A DNA stretch of 64,000 bases from RGIG8244 sp045639325 (GCA_045639325.1 JAZUCU010000035.1:62001-126000); one strand, 5' to 3'; positions 43,236-53,217 are shown, numbered from the stretch's first letter. Numbers and translations: made by a program. The notes: generated by a model from the letters alone, not told the origin.

Positions 43236-45743
43236 TTATTCTCCTTTACCGCTGAATTTGATAATTGAATATTTTGATACGTCATGGTTATGACCGAGTG
43301 TCATGGAAGAAGAACAATATTCTTCTTTTCCGCTCTTTTTGGTGTGGCAGATATTGGCAAGCCAGGAATCGTAGGCTGCCGGAGCCTTCACATCCATTGC
43401 AGAATAGGGGACGAAGAATTCTGCGGTCCATTCCTTTTTGCCAGTGATTGTTTTATAAACGTAACCATTGGCGAGCCAGTTACCGTAAGGCTGGGGAATG
43501 GGCTGGAAGCGACGCTGTTTTTCCGCATGATGTCCATTGGGGTCGAATGTGAGATGGAAGTAATTTTCCTGTTTTGCCCCGGGGGAAATAAAGAGTTCAA
43601 AATGGTCATTGTTCCACATGGAAGTCAGCAGGCGTTCCACGGTGTAAGGCATTTTTGCGAACCCGTAAATACCTTTCTGATCCCATGCGAGTTTGACAAC
43701 CGGCATTGCATCATATTTCTTGTTGGAACCGTAGGGGCAGAAGAGACTGACCGGTTTGATGTCTTTCCAAACGGCATCTTCTTTGCCGTCGACTTTGATT
43801 TCACCGTCTTTCAGGAGCTGATGAACGCCGTACACTTTACGATCGAAACTGTGCCGTGTGCGTGTGGCTGTGAAGGCTTCAGGCCAACGTTGAGCGAGAA
43901 GCTGGAAATGTTTTTTGGCAATTTCGTTGCCTGCGGGCAAATCTTTTTCCGCCTGCTTGAGATATTTTTCCAACTGATCGACAGCGGTCAGCGGTGGGAG
44001 AATATCTTTCAAATCGTTTGCTTTTGTACATTCGATGAATGTTTTCTTGAGCAGTCGGTAGAATTTTACCAGGCTGACGGATGCTTTTTTGCCGTAAAGA
44101 ATTTCGAACATTTCTTTGACGGCGGCATCGGAATTGAAGTCCGGATTCCACATCATGCGGTACATGGTGTATTTGGAATAGAAGTGATTCCAGAAGTCAT
44201 AGAATGCACAGTGGTCAAAGAACAGGGAGTCACGTTCGGACCACTTGCCCCATCTTTTCAAAGCGTAACCGGTCATTTCCGGAATCATGGCGCGGGCATA
44301 CATATTGGTGTTGTGGTTATACCCATAGATACGGCGGACAGGATTTCCGGTTGCGGCTTCCCATTCTGCCATTTCTTTTTCCATTTCGGCGAAGGCTTTA
44401 TCATTGTAAGCCAGACCGGGAAAATTTCCGGCGCATAACTGAACTTCCACGTTTTGGGAGAGTTTCCATCTGGGATCCAGTGAAGCGCGTTCAATGTCAT
44501 AATAAGCCATGACGACCAGTTTTTTGCCGGGCAGTTCTTTCTGCATCTGACGATCCATATACTGAATGAAGCGTCCATACACGTTGGCAAGCGGTGCGCC
44601 GCGTTTTTTATCGGCATCTGTGATAAGGTTGAGTTTGCGGACAACGGGGTCGATTTCTATATCCGCCACATTGATCCGGTGGTCGGTCAAACCGAATGTG
44701 ACGTATGTGTTGTTCGCCCAGTTCCAGCCGTCATTGATTTTGCCTTTGGAGTTGAAATATTTTTTGAGGGAGTGAATCAGCAGGTCAACAAATTCCAGGT
44801 TGACGGGATCGTAATAATTCCCGATCATTTCATCCGGAGCGTAATAGAAATTGCCGTTGGGGGATTGATAGAAAATAGTTTTCAGTTTATCCGGATAGGC
44901 TTTCGGGAATTTCTTGTCATGGGGATCATGTCCGCCGAAGGGAGGGCGGGTCTGACCCATTCTCCAACGGTCATTGGTCCAGTCTGCCCATTTCATGGAG
45001 AGATCATCGCCGAGAAAAACTTTCCATTCGTCAATGAATCCGGCGCGGCGGTAAGAGTTTTTCGTCAGCTTGGACATGGTACTGTTGATCCAGAAAACCC
45101 CGTTACGGCCGTGGAAGCGGGGATAGTCTGTATAACGGAAGGGGGTTGTGATTGTGATATTGGTCAATTTCGGGAAGATGGTACCGGTACCGGGCATGTA
45201 GAAACGGAGTCCGAAAATACGTTCCAGCACGTCATAAGAGCCGAACATGGTTGCACGGACGTATCCGTTTTTATCGAGTGGATCTTTGTTGAAATTAGGA
45301 TCAACAGAAGAGTCGCGCCCGGCGATGATGATCCCTTCGGGTACGGTGACGACTTCAAAACCTTCCAGTTTGAGTTTTGCAAAGTCGATATATTTCTTGG
45401 AAAAATCATTTTCCCCGAAGACGACAATGTAACGGTATTTTTTCAAAGCCTGGGGAATTTGAGCGGAATTGAAGACTTCCAGATCTTTACCGGTCCCTTT
45501 TTTGATGGCGAGTTTCCATTCATCAACAGACAAACGCAAACTGCGGCCGCGGACGGAACCTTTTTCTTTATGGAGATCGGCGATCAATGCGAATTGAGGA
45601 ACGCCGTTTTTGATCAATTCAATGGGGGCATGTTTTTCAGCCTTTTTGAATTCGACAATGTTCAGTGCCGGATTTTTCAGGTCGTACGCATGGAGCATAC
45701 AGACACTGCCCAGCAGCAGAGCCAGTAATAATGTTTTTTTCAT
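43236..45743 (-). CDS. Secreted DUF4838-type protein with C-terminal CBM9-like domain
   Basis: 835 aa. Signal peptide MKKTLLLALLLGSVCMLHA. Residues ~55-200 are the N-terminal domain seen in DUF4838 proteins (GFEVVTVPEGIIIAGRDS, ATMFGSYDVLERIFGLRFYMPG), then the barrel-like DUF4838 region to ~600. Residues ~650-835 (GEIKVDGKEDAVWKDI, NDHFELFISPGAKQE, WTAEFFVPYSAM) form a CBM9-like sugar-binding domain. Probably an outer or periplasmic glycan-active enzyme; the reaction is not known. Preceded by a pseudopilin gene 29 bases upstream. Confidence 0.8.
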   Translation of the reverse strand: MKKTLLLALLLGSVCMLHAYDLKNPALNIVEFKKAEKHAPIELIKNGVPQFALIADLHKEKGSVRGRSLRLSVDEWKLAIKKGTGKDLEVFNSAQIPQALKKYRYIVVFGENDFSKKYIDFAKLKLEGFEVVTVPEGIIIAGRDSSVDPNFNKDPLDKNGYVRATMFGSYDVLERIFGLRFYMPGTGTIFPKLTNITITTPFRYTDYPRFHGRNGVFWINSTMSKLTKNSYRRAGFIDEWKVFLGDDLSMKWADWTNDRWRMGQTRPPFGGHDPHDKKFPKAYPDKLKTIFYQSPNGNFYYAPDEMIGNYYDPVNLEFVDLLIHSLKKYFNSKGKINDGWNWANNTYVTFGLTDHRINVADIEIDPVVRKLNLITDADKKRGAPLANVYGRFIQYMDRQMQKELPGKKLVVMAYYDIERASLDPRWKLSQNVEVQLCAGNFPGLAYNDKAFAEMEKEMAEWEAATGNPVRRIYGYNHNTNMYARAMIPEMTGYALKRWGKWSERDSLFFDHCAFYDFWNHFYSKYTMYRMMWNPDFNSDAAVKEMFEILYGKKASVSLVKFYRLLKKTFIECTKANDLKDILPPLTAVDQLEKYLKQAEKDLPAGNEIAKKHFQLLAQRWPEAFTATRTRHSFDRKVYGVHQLLKDGEIKVDGKEDAVWKDIKPVSLFCPYGSNKKYDAMPVVKLAWDQKGIYGFAKMPYTVERLLTSMWNNDHFELFISPGAKQENYFHLTFDPNGHHAEKQRRFQPIPQPYGNWLANGYVYKTITGKKEWTAEFFVPYSAMDVKAPAAYDSWLANICHTKKSGKEEYCSSSMTLGHNHDVSKYSIIKFSGKGE

Positions 45744-45772
45744 GTTTTTGCCTTTCTTGAATATTCGAAAAA

Positions 45773-46630
45773 TTAATATTTACCGAAGTAATAACTGTTA
45801 TACCATGTGTACTGTCCGGCGGGAATATCCGCCCAGATTTTTGCAGTGGAAAGCCATTCCACATGACCATCGGTAAAGGCCGCATTGGAACCGGCACTTG
45901 ATAATCTTTTGGGGACTCCCACACGGGGACGTCCGCAATGGCGCCCGAAGTCGGAAGAGTCTGCCTGAACCGTCAAACCGTTATTGAAGTTATAGTGGAT
46001 GGAATAGGGGTCGAAGAAGTAAGAACCGCCATGGGAATTACCTGCGGTGTAACCGGTATCAATAAAGTATACTTTTCTGGAGGGACTTTTGATGTCTTTC
46101 AGTTTCATATAGGTAGACCAGGGGAAGTTGCTGACATTTTCACCGCCGACACCGTGTTTCGGAATACCGTAATGAGGAGATTGGGTATAGACCATGATCC
46201 CGTTGCCTTCTTTCATGCTGGGGCAATGGAAGGGGGAGGGCTTTGTGTTGTGTGCGGTTGGGATGGATGACCAGAGTCCTTTGGGAACCCATTTGATTCC
46301 GATATAGTTCTGAATACGGTATGTCCACATTTCCACGTCGTTATTGGCGATGCTGCTGGCGGGAGTGCTGCCTAATTCGCGGGATGCTTTACTGTAAATA
46401 GAGAGCAGACTTTCGTTTGCGTCACCGACGTATTGGATCATGCCGGATGCCAGAGTTTTCAAGTTTGTCTGACAGGATGCCTTTCTGGAAATTTCTTTTG
46501 TCCGGGAAAGTGCGGGCAGAAGCATGGATGCCAGAATGGCGATGATGGCAATTACGACGAGCAGTTCGATCAGCGTAAAATGCTTACCGGATGAGTTTTT
46601 ACTGCAATGCAGCATGGTTGTGCCGTTCAT
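45773..46630 (-). CDS. Pseudopilin-like secreted protein, copy A
   Basis: 285 aa. A short basic lead ends in SGKH, then FTLIELLVVIAIIAILASML: the type IV prepilin/pseudopilin N-terminus with Glu5. The residue before the cleavage point is His, not the usual Gly. The C-terminal part ends with NAAFTDGHVEWL, the H-X9-DG-type end found in DUF1559-like pseudopilins of PVC bacteria. No pilus or type II secretion machinery lies nearby. Strong promoter at 46675-46703 and AAGGAG before the ATG; heads the operon with the 835-aa DUF4838 protein. Confidence 0.85.
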   Translation of the reverse strand: MNGTTMLHCSKNSSGKHFTLIELLVVIAIIAILASMLLPALSRTKEISRKASCQTNLKTLASGMIQYVGDANESLLSIYSKASRELGSTPASSIANNDVEMWTYRIQNYIGIKWVPKGLWSSIPTAHNTKPSPFHCPSMKEGNGIMVYTQSPHYGIPKHGVGGENVSNFPWSTYMKLKDIKSPSRKVYFIDTGYTAGNSHGGSYFFDPYSIHYNFNNGLTVQADSSDFGRHCGRPRVGVPKRLSSAGSNAAFTDGHVEWLSTAKIWADIPAGQYTWYNSYYFGKY

Positions 46631-46674
46631 TTTGTTCTCCTTGAATCAATTTTTTTTTTGTATAACAGAGAAGC

Positions 46675-46703
46675 AATATAATTAGTATTTTTTCATTTGT
46701 CAA
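46675..46703 (-). promoter_or_regulatory. Promoter of the pseudopilin A-DUF4838 operon
   Basis: Minus strand: consensus TTGACA, 17-base spacer, TATATT, about 45 bases upstream of the ATG at 46630. Confidence 0.65.
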
Positions 46704-46714
46704 GATTGAAGTTG

Positions 46715-46767
46715 AAAAAAAAGCAGAATATCCGGCAAATTTCATTTGCTGAATCAGATATTCTGCT
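46715..46767 (-). terminator. Terminator of the 1490-aa GH42-like gene
   Basis: AGCAGAATATC pairs with GATATTCTGCT; the loop itself contains a second small AAATTTCATTT pairing. On the minus strand an eight-T run follows. It separates the LacI-headed group from the pseudopilin A group. Confidence 0.85.
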
Positions 46768-46795
46768 CTTTGTAAATAAAAAATTGTAGAAAATA

Positions 46796-49700
46796 TCAAT
46801 TCTGTTTCAGACTGATTGATGCCTGTACCTTGCTTGCTGCATCTGTAACTGTGATACGCCAATCTCCCGGCATATCGTTAAGCGCAAGCGGAATATGGAA
46901 TTTTCCGGTACCGTTTTCATATTTCAATACCTGATGATAAGTCTTTCTTTCTTTTCCATCGGGACCGAAGCATTTTAGCACGAAAATGCCACTGCCTTTT
47001 GTCGCAACGGATGCAGTGATCTCTTTATCCCCGGATTGTTTCAGATTGATTTTCTGCACTTTCTGCGGCAGCGCGGCAAGCAGTGTGCCGTCGCCAGGGG
47101 TGAGTTCAATCCGGAAGCGGTTGCCGAAGCCCAGATATTTACCTTTACGGACATCGTAGAGATGTGCTTTCTTTTTCAGAATAAAGGGTGTTTTGAATGA
47201 CTGTTTGGTATCACCTGTCAGAACTTCCGGGAGCAGGGCAAAGAACAATTGATCATCCATAGCAAACGTGCCGTGCATGACCGGACGTTTGGAGTCGGCG
47301 TGTCCGGGAGTGTCGACGGAGAGGAATGCTTTCATTTTATTCAGGAATGCACCGGTTTTGCCTGTGTTGCGGGCAGCGGCATAATCGGAGACGAAATTCA
47401 GGAGAAGAGTTTTACCTTTTTCTGCCTGATTTTCAATCCATATCGGGACATTGGAGAAACGGATTTTTGCACTTGCGGCGGCTTTTGCCCCATTGAGCCG
47501 GACACCGTTCCCCGCATGAGTGAATTTGAGTTCTTTGAACGTGGAATTTTTGATTTTCCGGTGAGACGGATTGACGATCGTGATACCGAACAGTTTGTTC
47601 AGGGCGGGAATATTCCGTTTTCTGCCCAGTTCATCGAATGTCGCAGGTTCCACATCGGCAACAAGGATACCGCCTTTCTGTACGAATGCAATAATTTTCT
47701 TTACATCGTCATCGGAAAGCGCAGAACTTTCAGGAAGCATAAGGATCTTGAACTGATCCAGCTGATCCAATTCTTCCGGGGCGATAAAACGGTGCGGAAT
47801 GGCAAGATCTTCCAGAATCCGTGCAAAATCTTTTTCCTTGCTGTAGAAGTCGGTTTTATGAATTTTCGTGTAATTGATAATCAGTGACCGCTGGGAATGG
47901 AGAATTGCCGCGGTGTGATTGACTTTCTTACTGTGGAAAAGCAGGTCGCCAACGCCGCTGCGCAATTCCCAGAGCAGATCGCTGTAATATTGCCGGACTT
48001 TCGGGAATGTCAAATCCGGATTCAAAAAGATGGGGCCAAACCAGTTATTATTGCTGCGTTCGCCAAGAGTCAAACCTTCCCAGAAACAATAAATGGTATC
48101 CGCTTGCGTATTGCTGTAACCGCGATACCGCATGACAAGCCGTCCTTCCCGGTTGAAGGAGACAGGGAAACGGGTGTCGTTATAGAACGAACCGCATTCG
48201 AAATCTTTCATGGAATAGAAGTTTGAGTTGCCGTTGTACGGCGATGGCGTACCATTAACTCCGGTGGGGCCGACAATTGCACCGGGATATTTTTTCTGAA
48301 GCCGTGTGCGATATTGATTGAGAGAACGGCGGAAAACTTCATCCATGAAAAGCCGGTGTTCCAGATAGGGGGCACGGTTATCCTTGAGGATTACTTCGTT
48401 AAAGGTGAGCGGGAAAACGGCATCTGGATTCTTGAATTTACAATCCCAGGCGGCATTGAGTTTTTCCAGAGAACCATATTTCTTCAGCATGAGCTGGCGG
48501 AATTCTTTCATGCAATATTGGCACATACAGATATCCACAGCTGCACCGTGATAAGTCATACTCATTTCATCGCCGAGCTGGAACACGCGCCGTGTTGCAA
48601 AGTCATGAATTTTCTGCGATACATGATCGCTTTCCAAATAGGCTTTCTGATCGGGGTTATTGGGGCATTTCTTCCGGACCAGATATTTCTTATCTTGCGT
48701 TTGAGTGTAGGGTTTTACATCGTAAAGCAGATTCCGGTAATAGAAAATAGCAGAGCCTCCATGACCATTGGAGCCGCTTTCTGCATCGGAATAGCGGATC
48801 ATATTCAGCATTCCGTTGTTGCCGCTGCCGGAATAATGAAAATTGAATCCAAATGCACTGTATTGTTTGTAGCGGTACGGATAACTGTAAACCGGATACC
48901 GGTCGCCGCAGATCCACAGCATATTGGTATAATTTTTTGTGGTATTGCGAAGTTCGGGCAGATAGAAATCGGACCGTTTTTCGGCGATGGTCTTGCCGTC
49001 ACGGAGCAATTCCGCCCGGATTTCATGCCGGTTGGTCAGAATCATTGCAGGCGCAAAATCAAAGGAGCCGTCACGGGATGTTTTGGTATAAAGATGTCGA
49101 TCCAGATTATCCACAACGGAAATACGGATTTCCTCATTTTGTTTCAGCGGTGCCGCTGCTTCCGCTTTGCCTTTGATGGCGGTACCGGTATTGACCATGT
49201 TGATTGTCTTGATAAAACTGCCATTTTTCTGATGGAATACGGTATAGCCGAAATCACCATTGTCCGCTGTTACATGGATATAATTATTGCCGTAACGCAT
49301 ACTGGTCAGTTTGAATTGATTTTCACCAGGCTGGAACTGTACATTTTCTTTCTGATAAGTCCGGGTGAAATGATCGAATATTTCAATTACACCTTTGCCT
49401 TTTGCTGTTGCATTTACCTGAAGAGAATTGTTTTTTATGCAGATCGACTGGAACATGATATCCTGTTTTCCAGCCCACAGCATCAATTTACCAACTATGG
49501 CGAATTGATATTCCTGATAGCGGTGATCGGGGAACGGCATTCGCCATATTGCACTGCGGTATCCGGGCTGAGGAACCAGGTAGGAATCGCAGGGGAAATC
49601 CAGTACTGCAATTCTGCCTTTTCCGTAATCGCCCATCAGGATTTGCGCTTTCTGGAAAAACGGTGCGGCGGAGAGTGCTATGGTGTTACGCAAGGCGGTT

Positions 49701-51268
49701 GCGGAAGCAGGCTTCAGTTGTGCTTTGATTTTGTTCAGTTCCGCATCCAGATTTCCGGCATTGATGATCAGCAATCCGGCACCGGCGGCACATTTTTTCA
49801 GCAAGGTCTTGCGGACAGATGCGGGATAGGATGGCCATGCGCCGAACCGTTTTGTGTTTTTATATAATCCGGCATTGGCACCGACTACAACGATATCATA
49901 ATTTTTTGCAAGATATTTCGGCAGATGATTGAGTCCATTTTCATGCTTCATGATCAATTCGGATACGGTTTGCCAGGAAAGCACGTGGGGGAAGACTGTG
50001 GGAACGGTTGGCATGATATTCAATCTTTGCTGCAATTCAATCACATCGCGACTTCCGCTGCTGGGGAGAAGAAAGAGTACATTTTTCTTTTTATTACCAT
50101 TTTGCCAGACATAGTGGGGCGTCTTGTATTCCGGGGTGGGATCGAATTGCCAATGCAATTCGGTTTCTGAAACAGCGGCTTTGCGTTTTTCACCCATTGC
50201 GACGAAGGAAACGGGCAATGTTTGACCGGCGGCATTGCATTTCAATTCCATATCAAAATCCTTTGCCACAACTTTATAATGTCCGGCAGCTTTGCCCAGG
50301 ATTTTTGTGAAACGTTTACCCGGTTCCAGTGATGCCGTAAATTCTGATTGTTTTTTGCCGTTGATATAAAGTGTGAACTTTTCTTTTGTCTTAGTGAATC
50401 CGGTCAGATGGAGTTTGATTCCCTGCGGTGTGGATTCCAGATATCCAGCTCCGTTTTTGCCAACGCCGGAAAGTGTTTCCAACTGGGACAATGCGGCAAT
50501 ACTGAAATGCTTTGTGATACTTTTTCCATTGTCGACTTTATCCTGAATCAGACGGAACTCCATGGTGTCCTGCGGTGCACCGGCTTTGCAATACCAGCTG
50601 TAAAAAGAATCCAGTTCCGCATAATCGGGTAGAAGAACGACCCCGGTTTTACTTTTTTTGCCCATGAATGCGATAAAATTACGCATGGCATCGGTGATGG
50701 GCTTGGAACCGCGGGTATTATGCTTTGCGGTCGGCACTTTGGCAACAATGCCGTCTTTCCCCGCATAGGTCAGCTCATTGTCTTCTCCCGGTATGCCAAG
50801 GTAAGAGTGTGACCAGTAGGTGAAAGTGAATGGCGACATGCGTTCCACTTTATTGTGGATGGTAATGCTGACATCCAATCTGGAACTGCCGGGTGCAAGT
50901 ATAATTTTTTTGACGAGAGTGAGGAAGAACCAGTCACCATTCAGAGCCGGCGATGTGAAGGTCAATTCGCCGCTGCCATCGGGCAGTTTTTTACCTTCGA
51001 TGGTGTAATTGGCATTCCGGAGAGTCATATCTTTTGGAGCAAACAAATCCTTCAATGCACCGGTATCCGCATTTTTATTGCTGAATACCATGTTTTTTCC
51101 GTTATTGAAGGCGACAAAATGGGTCATCTTACCGCCTTGTGAACTGAATTCAGCACGCACGATTCCATTATCCAATACCGCAGTATCATTTGCAACAGAG
51201 ACTTTCACTGTTGCAAAAAGGGATACGGGAACTGCAAGAATTGCGGCAAATATGACATTCCATTTCAT
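46796..51268 (-). CDS. Very large secreted GH42-like protein
   Basis: 1490 aa. Signal peptide MKWNVIFAAILAVPVSLFA. Residues ~20-360 are beta-sandwich (FSSQGGKMTHFVAFNNGKN); ~400-620 may be a GATase-like fold; ~620-780 carry Ig-like strands. Residues ~800-1110 look like a beta-galactosidase barrel: QLGDEMSMTYH near 897 is a likely acid/base, followed by CMCQYCMKEFRQLMLKKYG and LNAAWD as in GH42. Residues ~1140-1240 (FKILMLPESSALSDDDVKK, FVQKGGILVADVE) match the GH42 trimerisation/GATase-like domain. Probably a periplasmic galactosidase or related enzyme, more than twice the usual GH42 length. Confidence 0.7.
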   Translation of the reverse strand: MKWNVIFAAILAVPVSLFATVKVSVANDTAVLDNGIVRAEFSSQGGKMTHFVAFNNGKNMVFSNKNADTGALKDLFAPKDMTLRNANYTIEGKKLPDGSGELTFTSPALNGDWFFLTLVKKIILAPGSSRLDVSITIHNKVERMSPFTFTYWSHSYLGIPGEDNELTYAGKDGIVAKVPTAKHNTRGSKPITDAMRNFIAFMGKKSKTGVVLLPDYAELDSFYSWYCKAGAPQDTMEFRLIQDKVDNGKSITKHFSIAALSQLETLSGVGKNGAGYLESTPQGIKLHLTGFTKTKEKFTLYINGKKQSEFTASLEPGKRFTKILGKAAGHYKVVAKDFDMELKCNAAGQTLPVSFVAMGEKRKAAVSETELHWQFDPTPEYKTPHYVWQNGNKKKNVLFLLPSSGSRDVIELQQRLNIMPTVPTVFPHVLSWQTVSELIMKHENGLNHLPKYLAKNYDIVVVGANAGLYKNTKRFGAWPSYPASVRKTLLKKCAAGAGLLIINAGNLDAELNKIKAQLKPASATALRNTIALSAAPFFQKAQILMGDYGKGRIAVLDFPCDSYLVPQPGYRSAIWRMPFPDHRYQEYQFAIVGKLMLWAGKQDIMFQSICIKNNSLQVNATAKGKGVIEIFDHFTRTYQKENVQFQPGENQFKLTSMRYGNNYIHVTADNGDFGYTVFHQKNGSFIKTINMVNTGTAIKGKAEAAAPLKQNEEIRISVVDNLDRHLYTKTSRDGSFDFAPAMILTNRHEIRAELLRDGKTIAEKRSDFYLPELRNTTKNYTNMLWICGDRYPVYSYPYRYKQYSAFGFNFHYSGSGNNGMLNMIRYSDAESGSNGHGGSAIFYYRNLLYDVKPYTQTQDKKYLVRKKCPNNPDQKAYLESDHVSQKIHDFATRRVFQLGDEMSMTYHGAAVDICMCQYCMKEFRQLMLKKYGSLEKLNAAWDCKFKNPDAVFPLTFNEVILKDNRAPYLEHRLFMDEVFRRSLNQYRTRLQKKYPGAIVGPTGVNGTPSPYNGNSNFYSMKDFECGSFYNDTRFPVSFNREGRLVMRYRGYSNTQADTIYCFWEGLTLGERSNNNWFGPIFLNPDLTFPKVRQYYSDLLWELRSGVGDLLFHSKKVNHTAAILHSQRSLIINYTKIHKTDFYSKEKDFARILEDLAIPHRFIAPEELDQLDQFKILMLPESSALSDDDVKKIIAFVQKGGILVADVEPATFDELGRKRNIPALNKLFGITIVNPSHRKIKNSTFKELKFTHAGNGVRLNGAKAAASAKIRFSNVPIWIENQAEKGKTLLLNFVSDYAAARNTGKTGAFLNKMKAFLSVDTPGHADSKRPVMHGTFAMDDQLFFALLPEVLTGDTKQSFKTPFILKKKAHLYDVRKGKYLGFGNRFRIELTPGDGTLLAALPQKVQKINLKQSGDKEITASVATKGSGIFVLKCFGPDGKERKTYHQVLKYENGTGKFHIPLALNDMPGDWRITVTDAASKVQASISLKQN

Positions 51269-51293
51269 GATTATACTTTCCTCTTACTTTTGA

Positions 51294-51977
51294 TCAATAG
51301 GTTGAGCCGCCCCAGAACCAGTAACCTTCGGAGCCGGTTACTGCTCTTTCCGTCGCAGTATAGACATACTTTCTGTTTTCAGAATGACCGTCTGCGAACA
51401 GGGCGTTGTAGGTATTTCCGGCATGACGTTTCTGAATATGATAATATTTGCTTGTGGAACTGGTCAGCTGATAACCGTCACCGCGCGTGTATGTGCCGTC
51501 TGCAATCACAACACGTTTAGACGGATTTTTTATTGTAGAGAGTTTACGCGGAGCTCCACTGAAAGAATGAACATTCAAACCGTAACCGACGTGCCCGTTT
51601 GCATCGCCCAATTCAAAGTCTGTGGAAGGACAGAAATAGCAGGAGTTTTTTGTTACCTTTCCGGTCTTTGATTCATAAGAGGATTTATCCACAACGCAAT
51701 AAAGCTGCAGATGACGGTACCATGTGCGGGGTTGCCAGGTGGCATCGTAACTGGTCGGCATGTATTCATTGTACATTTCTGTGTACATTCTTAAATCGAA
51801 TCCGACTTGTTTTGTATTGCTCAGACATTTTGCTGAGGCTCCCCGTGCGCGTACTTCTTTCAGCGCAGGCAGCAGCATGGAGGCAAGAATAGCGATGATC
51901 GCAATGACAACCAGCAGTTCGATCAAGGTAAAACGTGTGGATTCTTTGTGGTTTGAATAACGTTTCAGCATGTTCAT
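51294..51977 (-). CDS. Pseudopilin-like secreted protein, copy B
   Basis: 227 aa. ESTR precedes FTLIELLVVIAIIAILASML; the pre-cleavage residue is Arg. The C-terminal half has HVGYGLNVHSFSG, IKNPSKRVVIADG and the terminal RHAGNTYNALFADGH, the DGH motif shared with copies A and C. AAAGGAT stands seven bases before the ATG. It lies 5 bases after the LacI-type gene and 25 before the 1490-aa gene, so the three form one operon. Confidence 0.85.
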   Translation of the reverse strand: MNMLKRYSNHKESTRFTLIELLVVIAIIAILASMLLPALKEVRARGASAKCLSNTKQVGFDLRMYTEMYNEYMPTSYDATWQPRTWYRHLQLYCVVDKSSYESKTGKVTKNSCYFCPSTDFELGDANGHVGYGLNVHSFSGAPRKLSTIKNPSKRVVIADGTYTRGDGYQLTSSTSKYYHIQKRHAGNTYNALFADGHSENRKYVYTATERAVTGSEGYWFWGGSTY

Positions 51978-51982
51978 TTTTC

Positions 51983-53032
51983 TTATCCTTTCTTATTGTA
52001 AGGGAATGTATCCCGTTTGATAAACGTGGCATCAATGGCAATACAGGAACCCGCCGGTTCCTGTTCTCCGATACAACGGAGCGTAAAATCTCCTGCCGTC
52101 TGTCCGGCTTTCAACCAATGGGGATCGATGGTGGAAAGACAGGATTTTCGCGGCGGATTGCAGCAGGTCTGTTCAAAATTATCGTGTCCGATAATGAGAA
52201 TATCTTTGCCCGGAATCAAACCTTTTTTCCGGCAGAGATCATATACGCCGAGGGCCGTCAGATCGGAATCGCACCAGATTACTTTCGCCTGTTTCAGCGT
52301 ATCCCAGTATTTTTCTGCGGTGTTTTCGGAAAGTAGACGCAAACCGACTGTGTCGTCGGGTTGAATAGCAGGGCATAAAAAGCGGATGTGGGCTTCCGGA
52401 GGCGCATACTGGCGGATCAGATCAAATTTATTTTCATTAACCAGACTGAATGCAACGATATTTTTCATATCTTTTGCCGGCATTTGTTTCCAGATCGCCT
52501 GCATCGCACTGGAAAAATCCAACTTGACCTGATGGAAATTATCAATTTTATATGCCGGGTGATTGGATAGTGCAACAATGGGGCGTCCGGTGGATTGGAA
52601 CATTTCTACACTTTGTTCTTTGAGCAATGTGCTTCCCATGATGTAGGCATCTGCAACATCGGAGAACAGAAAATTGCGCACATTTTTTTCAATATCCTCT
52701 TTGCCATCTATTTCGCACCAGAGAATGGAAAGTGTATAACCGGCTTTCTGAAGAGAATCGCAAATGCCCTGAATGAACAGGGAGAAGTGCGGGCTCATCA
52801 AGTCCCCGCGCAATCTGCCGAGCAGCAGTCCGACACGATAACTTTTTCTCGCCGCAAAACCTTTTGCTGCGATTTGGGGACGGTAATTATATTCCTCACA
52901 GATCTTTTGTATTTTCTGCCGCAATTCTTCACTGAGATGAGAAGATTTTACGGGATGCAACGCTCTGGAAACGGTCGAAGGATTGACTCCTGCCAGTTTC
53001 GCGATTTGCACGATTGTGATTTTATTTTTCAT
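51983..53032 (-). CDS. LacI-family transcriptional regulator
   Basis: 349 aa from ATG 53032. The N-terminal helix-turn-helix VQIAKLAGVNPSTVSRAL and hinge HLSEELRQKIQKICEEYNYRPQIAA are typical, followed by a periplasmic-binding-type sensor domain (SYRVGLLLGRLRG ... ILIIGHDNFEQTC ... TIDPHWLKAG). The frame is open 17 codons further upstream, but the HTH begins right after the chosen ATG. It likely controls the operon it heads and itself: CAAACGTTTG (53097-53106) overlaps its -35. Confidence 0.93.
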   Translation of the reverse strand: MKNKITIVQIAKLAGVNPSTVSRALHPVKSSHLSEELRQKIQKICEEYNYRPQIAAKGFAARKSYRVGLLLGRLRGDLMSPHFSLFIQGICDSLQKAGYTLSILWCEIDGKEDIEKNVRNFLFSDVADAYIMGSTLLKEQSVEMFQSTGRPIVALSNHPAYKIDNFHQVKLDFSSAMQAIWKQMPAKDMKNIVAFSLVNENKFDLIRQYAPPEAHIRFLCPAIQPDDTVGLRLLSENTAEKYWDTLKQAKVIWCDSDLTALGVYDLCRKKGLIPGKDILIIGHDNFEQTCCNPPRKSCLSTIDPHWLKAGQTAGDFTLRCIGEQEPAGSCIAIDATFIKRDTFPYNKKG

Positions 53033-53071
53033 AGATGTATTTTCCTGGAAATGAAAGCGGAATATGGAAAT

Positions 53072-53106
53072 AATATAGCACATAAAAGAGAGAAGTCAAA
53101 CGTTTG
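53072..53106 (-). promoter_or_regulatory. Promoter and candidate operator of the LacI operon
   Basis: Minus strand: TTGACT (53099-53094), 16-base spacer, TATATT (53077-53072) preceded by TGC. The perfect palindrome CAAACGTTTG (53097-53106) has the central CG common in LacI-family operators and overlaps the -35, a position suited to autorepression. Confidence 0.55.
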
Positions 53107-53157
53107 CCTAAAAAAATAATAAATTTTGAAAAAAACGTAATATCACAGATTTCTTAT

Positions 53158-53186
53158 TTGACTTGTTTCGTCAATTGTGTTATACT
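53158..53186 (+). promoter_or_regulatory. Promoter of the 53218 gene with overlapping inverted repeat
   Basis: TTGACT, 17-base spacer, TATACT preceded by TGT. TTGAC (53158-53162) and GTCAA (53170-53174) form an inverted repeat spaced by 7 bases that covers the -35, a possible regulator site. Confidence 0.6.
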
Positions 53187-53217
53187 ATGGAAAATCATAA
53201 AATAAAGGAAAATGAAA

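Noticed and set aside
48314..49867. Open frame of 517 codons opposite the GH42-like gene
   Set aside because: No signal peptide, ribosome-binding site or domain; it lies wholly inside a protein with convincing domains.
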